Source: Planctomycetota bacterium
GTDB lineage: Bacteria > Planctomycetota > Phycisphaerae > WQYP01
Length of the DNA: 7,662 nucleotides
Direction of reading: 5' to 3'
Assembly (NCBI GenBank): GCA_021780285.1
Contig: JAJXZA010000062.1
Span: 1-7,662, forward strand
The notes under the pieces were generated by a model that saw only the letters and a list, made by a program, of their open reading frames with translations, ran no database searches and was not told the DNA's origin. Shown here in pieces: positions 6,184 through 7,662 of this stretch; position 1 is the stretch's first letter, and each line of letters begins with the position of its first letter. Made by a program: the position numbers and the translations under genes.

Positions 6184-6191
6184 GGCGTGAA
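6184..6191. repeat. Target-site duplication, left copy (GGCGTGAA)
   Basis: The 8 bases directly left of the insertion are identical to those directly right of it (6311-6318). On the minus strand this is TTCACGCC, encoding the F-H-A of the integrase HxxR box. Confidence 0.93.
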
Positions 6192-6214
6192 GGGTCTGCC
6201 AATAAATCGGGCGT
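6192..6214 (+). repeat. Left terminal inverted repeat of the MITE
   Basis: GGGTCTGCCAAT at the outer end matches the right terminus perfectly for 12 bases; a further 7 of the next 11 positions match, including GGCGT at the inner end. Confidence 0.9.
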
Positions 6215-6287
6215 CGGGCCATGCCGAATCATACCAAACGGCATTTGCACTACAAAAACATGGGTTATGACGATGAAATATCGCGTC

Positions 6288-6310
6288 ACGCCAGAAAAAT
6301 TGGCAGACCC
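6288..6310 (-). repeat. Right terminal inverted repeat of the MITE
   Basis: Read on the minus strand from 6310 it starts GGGTCTGCCAAT. Differences from the left end are three T for A changes (6298-6296) and one T for G (6293). Confidence 0.9.
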
Positions 6311-6318
6311 GGCGTGAA
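6311..6318. repeat. Target-site duplication, right copy (GGCGTGAA)
   Basis: Identical to 6184-6191 and directly abutting the right end of the element. One of the two copies is the original integrase sequence. Confidence 0.93.
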
Positions 6319-7166
6319 AGTCCACAATTCGCCCCTGGCTGTCTTTCCTGGCGATCTTGGCGGTCTTTAAGTGGCTGTAGAACCGTTTTCGCCCTGGCAC
6401 TATAAATACTGGTTGGTTATCGTCGGCATCTTGGGGCTTAATGGCGGCTAATGCGGTCGCAACATCCTGCCGCAGGAACATGGTCGCCGTCTTATGGTTC
6501 TTGCTGATACTGGCCCGCACGTTGATAAATGGCCGGGCGGCATTCAGCCGCACGTCGCCCCAACACAATGCAGCCAGTTCGCCTTTTCGCAAGCCGGTTG
6601 TTAAAGCCGTCAGGTACACGGTGCGATATTCGCCGGCAACATTCAACAGCCGGGTAATCTCGGCGTCCGAAAGCGCGCGCCGTACCCGTACTTCGTGGCC
6701 GCGTTGTTCCACCCGGCCAACGGTCGCCAATGGGTTGGCTGCCATACGGCCTTGTCTGGTCATCCAAGTGCAGAATGCTTTGGCGGCAATGAGATAAGCA
6801 TTTTTAGTACGCGGACTGCGATTGAAGTTAGTTCGCCAGCGCACGATAGAATCTGCGGATATGTCCGATGTTCGCTGCCAGTTACAATCGGCGGCAATTT
6901 TCAATAAAAACCGCTTGGTATTGGCGATATGCTCGCCGGCGCGCCCCTTGGCTTTCATATCGTCAATGTAGTTATCGAAGTGATCCGCCAGCGCGCGTTT
7001 TTTATGCTCGGCAAACTGGTCAAGCAACCCAACTTCGCCCCGGTCAATAGTGGCCTGATGATCGGCCATTTTCTGCTCACTGGCCCGCTTGTCCGAATAT
7101 GCTTTTCGCAGTTTCCACTGCCCTTCAACTTTGACCTTGTAGTACCAACCGGGTCGGCCTGTGATC

Positions 7167-7376
7167 TTAAATACTTTCGCCATGTTGCTCCCCTTGCAAA
7201 CTCAGTTTCAGCCGCTTGCACAGGCGGCCCGCACAGTCCAATCGCAATGTATTCTGTTTGGCCATGAATCGGCCTATAGACCTTGGCTCAACGCCTGAAT
7301 CTTTCGATAACTGGTAATACGATAAGCCGGAGTTTTTAATGGCCTGCCGCAACGCTGTTTCAATCTCTGTATTCAT
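7167..7376 (-). CDS. Small XRE-like helix-turn-helix regulator upstream of the integrase
   Basis: The 69-residue protein is essentially one DNA-binding domain. ALRQAIKNSGLSYYQLSKDSG (8-28) forms helix 1 and the start of the helix-turn-helix, VEPRSIGRFMAKQNTLRL (29-46) the recognition helix and following turn, and LCKRLKLSL (52-60) the last helix. No other domain is present. Small XRE proteins of this form often precede integrases in planctomycete genomes, as I recall, and may act as repressor or excision-directionality factor. The stop overlaps the integrase start by 17 bases, and the integrase ribosome site lies within this gene, so the two are co-translated. ATG 7376 is chosen because a consensus-like promoter ends 7 nt upstream and there is no Shine-Dalgarno. 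It is intact, unlike its partner. Confidence 0.85.
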   Translation of the reverse strand: MNTEIETALRQAIKNSGLSYYQLSKDSGVEPRSIGRFMAKQNTLRLDCAGRLCKRLKLSLQGEQHGESI

Positions 7377-7405
7377 GCGGCGAATTATCCCTTATTTGGG
7401 CCGCA
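7376..7405. promoter_or_regulatory. Possible operator: inverted repeat over the XRE promoter
   Basis: TGCGGC (7376-7381) and GCCGCA (7400-7405) are perfect inverted copies separated by 18 bp. They bracket the -10 element and overlap the start codon. XRE-type regulators often repress their own promoter, so this is a reasonable candidate binding site, but the half-sites are short. Confidence 0.35.
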
Positions 7406-7412
7406 CTGTCAA
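7384..7412 (-). promoter_or_regulatory. Consensus-like promoter of the XRE-integrase module, leaderless
   Basis: On the minus strand TTGACA (7412-7407), a 17-nt spacer and GATAAT (7389-7384) form a near-perfect sigma70-type promoter. Only 7 nt separate the -10 from ATG 7376, so transcription should begin at or next to the start codon. Confidence 0.8.
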
Positions 7413-7662
7413 GCAAAACAAAGCCCAGTGCAGCCGGTTAGGGCCGCACCAAGCTAATCGTGGGAAAGATAGGTAAGGTAATGCCGTGGATTATAGCCGT
7501 TTACGCCGTCGCCAGCCAGGTAACCCGGTTGCCGTGGAGCCGGTTGCGTTGTCTTAAACCGCTTGACTGAAGCTGATTTTTGCAGAGGCGGTGAAAGGGG
7601 TTACCCGCAGATGTGAGGCATCAGGTCGTTTTATTACGTTTAAATAAGGGCGGGCTGCCGAT
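7413..7662. other. Non-coding right end of the window
   Basis: I find no gene on either strand. A minus-strand TATAAT occurs near 7490 without a good -35 or a nearby start. GGTAACCC (7519-7526) and GGGTTACC (7598-7605) are perfect inverted 8-mers 71 bp apart, and CCGGTTGC occurs twice (7525-7532, 7540-7547). No copy of the tRNA-Pro 3' end is present, so the far attachment site of any island lies outside the window. Confidence 0.45.

Larger units (their letters stand above)
6192..6310. mobile_element. 119-bp MITE-like element inserted in the integrase gene
   Basis: The element begins GGGTCTGCCAAT and ends with the exact reverse complement, ATTGGCAGACCC. Over 23 positions the termini (6192-6214 and 6288-6310) match at 19. 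It is flanked by a perfect 8-bp duplication, GGCGTGAA. It has no transposase and no room for one, so it must be moved in trans. The interior has a second inverted repeat, ATGCCG (6221-6226) with CGGCAT (6239-6244). Among 8-bp-duplicating families with GG-starting ends (IS6, ISL3, IS1595, IS256), I cannot say which supplies the transposase. Removing it with one duplication copy restores the host gene exactly, which shows it arrived after the integrase was in place. Confidence 0.93.
5929..7183 (-). pseudogene. Tyrosine recombinase (phage-type integrase), interrupted by a MITE
   Basis: Tyrosine recombinases of this type insert and excise genomic islands at tRNA genes. Without the insertion the protein would have 375 residues: an N-terminal arm-binding part (1-60), a SAM-like core-binding domain (about 62-160) and a catalytic domain. 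The catalytic domain has Arg199 (TGLRKGELAAL), Lys228/Lys231 (ISKNHKT), His290 and Arg293 (DFHALRHTF), His316 (ARHSQ) and nucleophile Tyr326 (MRVYTD). The 119-bp insertion falls after codon 291, inside HxxR. As it stands, the reading frame from ATG 7183 runs through the insertion into the wrong frame and stops at 6098 (361 residues). It lacks Arg293, His316 and Tyr326 and should be catalytically dead. The start ATG 7183 has a strong site, AAGGGGAG, 4 nt upstream. It overlaps the XRE gene by 17 bases, suggesting translational coupling. Confidence 0.95.

Noticed and set aside
6098..6310. Integrase C-terminal tail as read straight through the insertion
   Set aside because: This sequence (through IVITHVFVVQ to the stop at 6098) is the MITE followed by out-of-frame integrase, not a real domain.

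Overview
Organism. The window looks chromosomal and moderately GC-rich, with AT-rich islands between genes. My best guess is Planctomycetota (Phycisphaerae-like). This rests on family resemblance from memory: PEP-CTERM tails ending in RRRK/RKRR, an integrase with a DFHALRHTFI box and an ALPAW-type end, the small XRE-type helix-turn-helix partner in front of it, and a lipoprotein of a type I associate with planctomycetes. Verrucomicrobiota would also fit the PEP-CTERM genes.

Layout. Positions 1-38 hold the 5' half of a tRNA-Arg(TCG) on the minus strand. Divergently follow fmt (methionyl-tRNA formyltransferase, 140-1102) and a putative outer-membrane lipoprotein (1373-2110). A gene-poor stretch (2111-2869) holds an AT-rich island, a possible 35-residue micro-ORF, a good sigma70-type promoter (2528-2555) and a leader of about 300 nt dense in hairpins. 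The leader leads into two adjacent genes for secreted PEP-CTERM proteins: a zinc-metalloprotease-like protein (2870-4177) and a papain-fold/C39-like cysteine-protease-like protein (4265-5323). A clear intrinsic terminator closes the pair (5357-5391). Then come tRNA-Ala(TGC) (5607-5679) and tRNA-Pro(GGG) (5791-5865).

Mobile region. Directly downstream of tRNA-Pro, on the minus strand, lies an integration module: a 69-residue XRE-like regulator (7167-7376) overlapping a tyrosine recombinase gene (7183 down to 5929). The recombinase is broken by a 119-bp non-coding insertion (6192-6310). The insertion has 12-bp perfect (19/23 imperfect) terminal inverted repeats and a perfect 8-bp target duplication, GGCGTGAA. 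Removing the insertion plus one duplication copy (127 bp) joins DFHA to LRHTFI in frame and restores the catalytic HxxR, H and Y residues. It is a textbook MITE-type insertion in the active-site box of an integrase.

Expression. fmt, the lipoprotein gene, the micro-ORF and the XRE gene each have a -10-like hexamer (TACAAT or GATAAT) ending 6-7 nt before ATG and no Shine-Dalgarno, which points to leaderless transcripts. The integrase and both PEP-CTERM genes are internal or have a leader, and they do carry GGGA/AGGGG-type ribosome binding sites. The two PEP-CTERM proteins are probably co-expressed, exported and processed by an exosortase encoded elsewhere.
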